A DNA stretch of 6,413 nucleotides from Chlamydiota bacterium (GTDB taxonomy: Bacteria; Chlamydiota; Chlamydiia; Chlamydiales; Rhabdochlamydiaceae). The notes under the pieces were generated by a model. It was not told the origin of the DNA, made no database searches, and saw nothing but the letters and a program-made list of their open reading frames with translations. The translations under genes were made by a program, and so were the position numbers. Every line of letters begins with the position of its first letter. The stretch's first letter is position 1. The stretch lies in NCBI GenBank assembly GCA_011065235.1, contig JAAKFB010000105.1, forward strand, positions 1-6,413, read 5' to 3'. Shown here piece after piece: positions 5,792-6,413 of the stretch.

Positions 5792-6355
5792 ATGCTCTCT
5801 GTAATTTTAGCGGCGCATTGCCTGTTCTCTCCCCCATCTGATTGGGAAATCGCCGATTCCAAAACGCCTTCTAAACGGATCATTGTCGGTTTCGTCGACA
5901 AAAGCAAATCGGGTTTTAGGCCTTCATTGAATTTGACCTATGAGCGGGTGACCATTCCTCTAAATGAATACCTCGCCATCGTGCAAAAAAACTGCGCTGC
6001 CAAAAAACAATTGTGGCGCCACCTGGGAAAAATCGAGACACAGAGTGGCCCGGCCGAGCTCATCCAAATTGAGACAAAAACCCCATTTGGTCCCGTGCGG
6101 ATCCTGCAAGCCATTTTGCTCAAAAATGAAGAGGCCTTCATCTTGACAGCGGGAATGCGCAAAGCCGATTTTGGCAAGCATGCAGCGACAATCGAATCTG
6201 CTTTCCGCTCCATGTCGATTTGTGAGGATCTCTTTGAGAAAGTTTCCAATGAGCAGATTCGGGAAGCCATGCGGAAAAGTTGGCAAAAAAGAAATGAGGA
6301 CGTAGACTCTTTTCAGAAGACGTTGCTCGAGCAAAAGGAGCGCGGACCTGCCTAG
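5792..6355 (+). CDS. Putative exported protein, possibly PsbP/DcrB-like fold
   Basis: The protein is 187 residues from the ATG at 5792; a TTG at 5783 would add three residues but has no Shine-Dalgarno site. The N-terminus is a short hydrophobic leader (MLSVILAAHCLFS). What follows has the order seen in PsbP/DcrB-like proteins: PSDWEI opening, NLTYERV strand, PLNEYLAIVQKN helix, a Gly-containing hairpin (IETQSGPAELIQIETKTPFG), then ILQAILLKNEEAFILTAGM and a closing helix (ATIESAFRSMSI). The fold call is by pattern only. About 45 C-terminal residues form a charged helical tail (QIREAMRKSWQKRNEDVDSF). A cysteine at residue 10 follows LAAH rather than a clean lipobox, so lipoprotein processing is doubtful. 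The gene follows the 88-residue protein by 15 bases and is probably in the same transcript. Confidence 0.65.
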   Translation: MLSVILAAHCLFSPPSDWEIADSKTPSKRIIVGFVDKSKSGFRPSLNLTYERVTIPLNEYLAIVQKNCAAKKQLWRHLGKIETQSGPAELIQIETKTPFGPVRILQAILLKNEEAFILTAGMRKADFGKHAATIESAFRSMSICEDLFEKVSNEQIREAMRKSWQKRNEDVDSFQKTLLEQKERGPA

Positions 6356-6393
6356 CAACTCATGATGATGAAACTATGAAAAAAATAATATAA

Positions 6394-6410
6394 GATTTGA
6401 GACACAAATC
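6394..6410. terminator. Small inverted repeat, possible part of a terminator
   Basis: GATTTG (6394-6399) and CAAATC (6405-6410) form a 6-bp stem with a 5-base loop, 38 bases after the stop of the last gene. The stem is weak and A+T-rich and no T tract is visible before the window ends, so this is only a candidate. Confidence 0.25.
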
Positions 6411-6413
6411 CCT

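Noticed and set aside
5960..6358. 132- and 110-codon frames on the minus strand near the right end
   Set aside because: Both are antisense to the 5792 gene, which has a coherent exported-protein pattern; they show no leader, motif or ribosome binding site.
6376..6393. Possible small gene starting ATGAAAAAA near the right edge
   Set aside because: It is closed by TAA after five codons.

Overview
The window looks like an accessory locus from the Chlamydiae, more likely an environmental member (Parachlamydiales-like) than a Chlamydiaceae species. This rests on an Rhs protein whose C-terminal tip resembles my recollection of the chlamydial DUF687 family. Several small, signal-peptide-bearing, lineage-restricted proteins also fit. 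The taxonomic call is inference; there is no rRNA or housekeeping gene to anchor it. All real genes are on the + strand and the layout is compact.

Region 1 (1-2607) is the 3' part of an Rhs/YD-repeat gene. It has tyrosine/aspartate repeats, a clear Rhs-associated core ending at residue ~577, and then a ~283-residue variable tip. The tip carries a lipase-like His-Ser-Glu-Gly-Gly nucleophile elbow (Ser745), followed by Asp and His residues in the order of an alpha/beta-hydrolase triad. The reading frame is closed just upstream by TAA at 19-21. The only early start is a TTG without a ribosome binding site, so the N-terminal part of the Rhs protein is missing or lies in another frame.

Region 2 (2564-4786) holds four tandem paralogous genes of about 181 codons, each with a signal peptide and a conserved I-G-G-G-G-x-M-P motif. 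The first overlaps the 3' end of the rhs gene. The next three repeat with an exact 548-bp period and 2-base gaps between stop and start. The leader and the last ~20 codons are nearly identical between copies while the middles fall into two types (copies 1 and 4 versus copies 2 and 3), giving a mosaic array. By position they are candidate exported immunity proteins for the hydrolase tip. I regard this toxin plus immunity-array cassette as the most interesting feature of the window.

Region 3 (4787-6413) has three further small genes: an exported protein of unknown function with the one good Shine-Dalgarno site in the window, an 88-residue protein with a signal peptide and one membrane segment, and an exported protein that may have a PsbP/DcrB-like fold. 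A small inverted repeat near the right edge could be part of a terminator. No tRNA, rRNA, CRISPR array or insertion sequence was seen.
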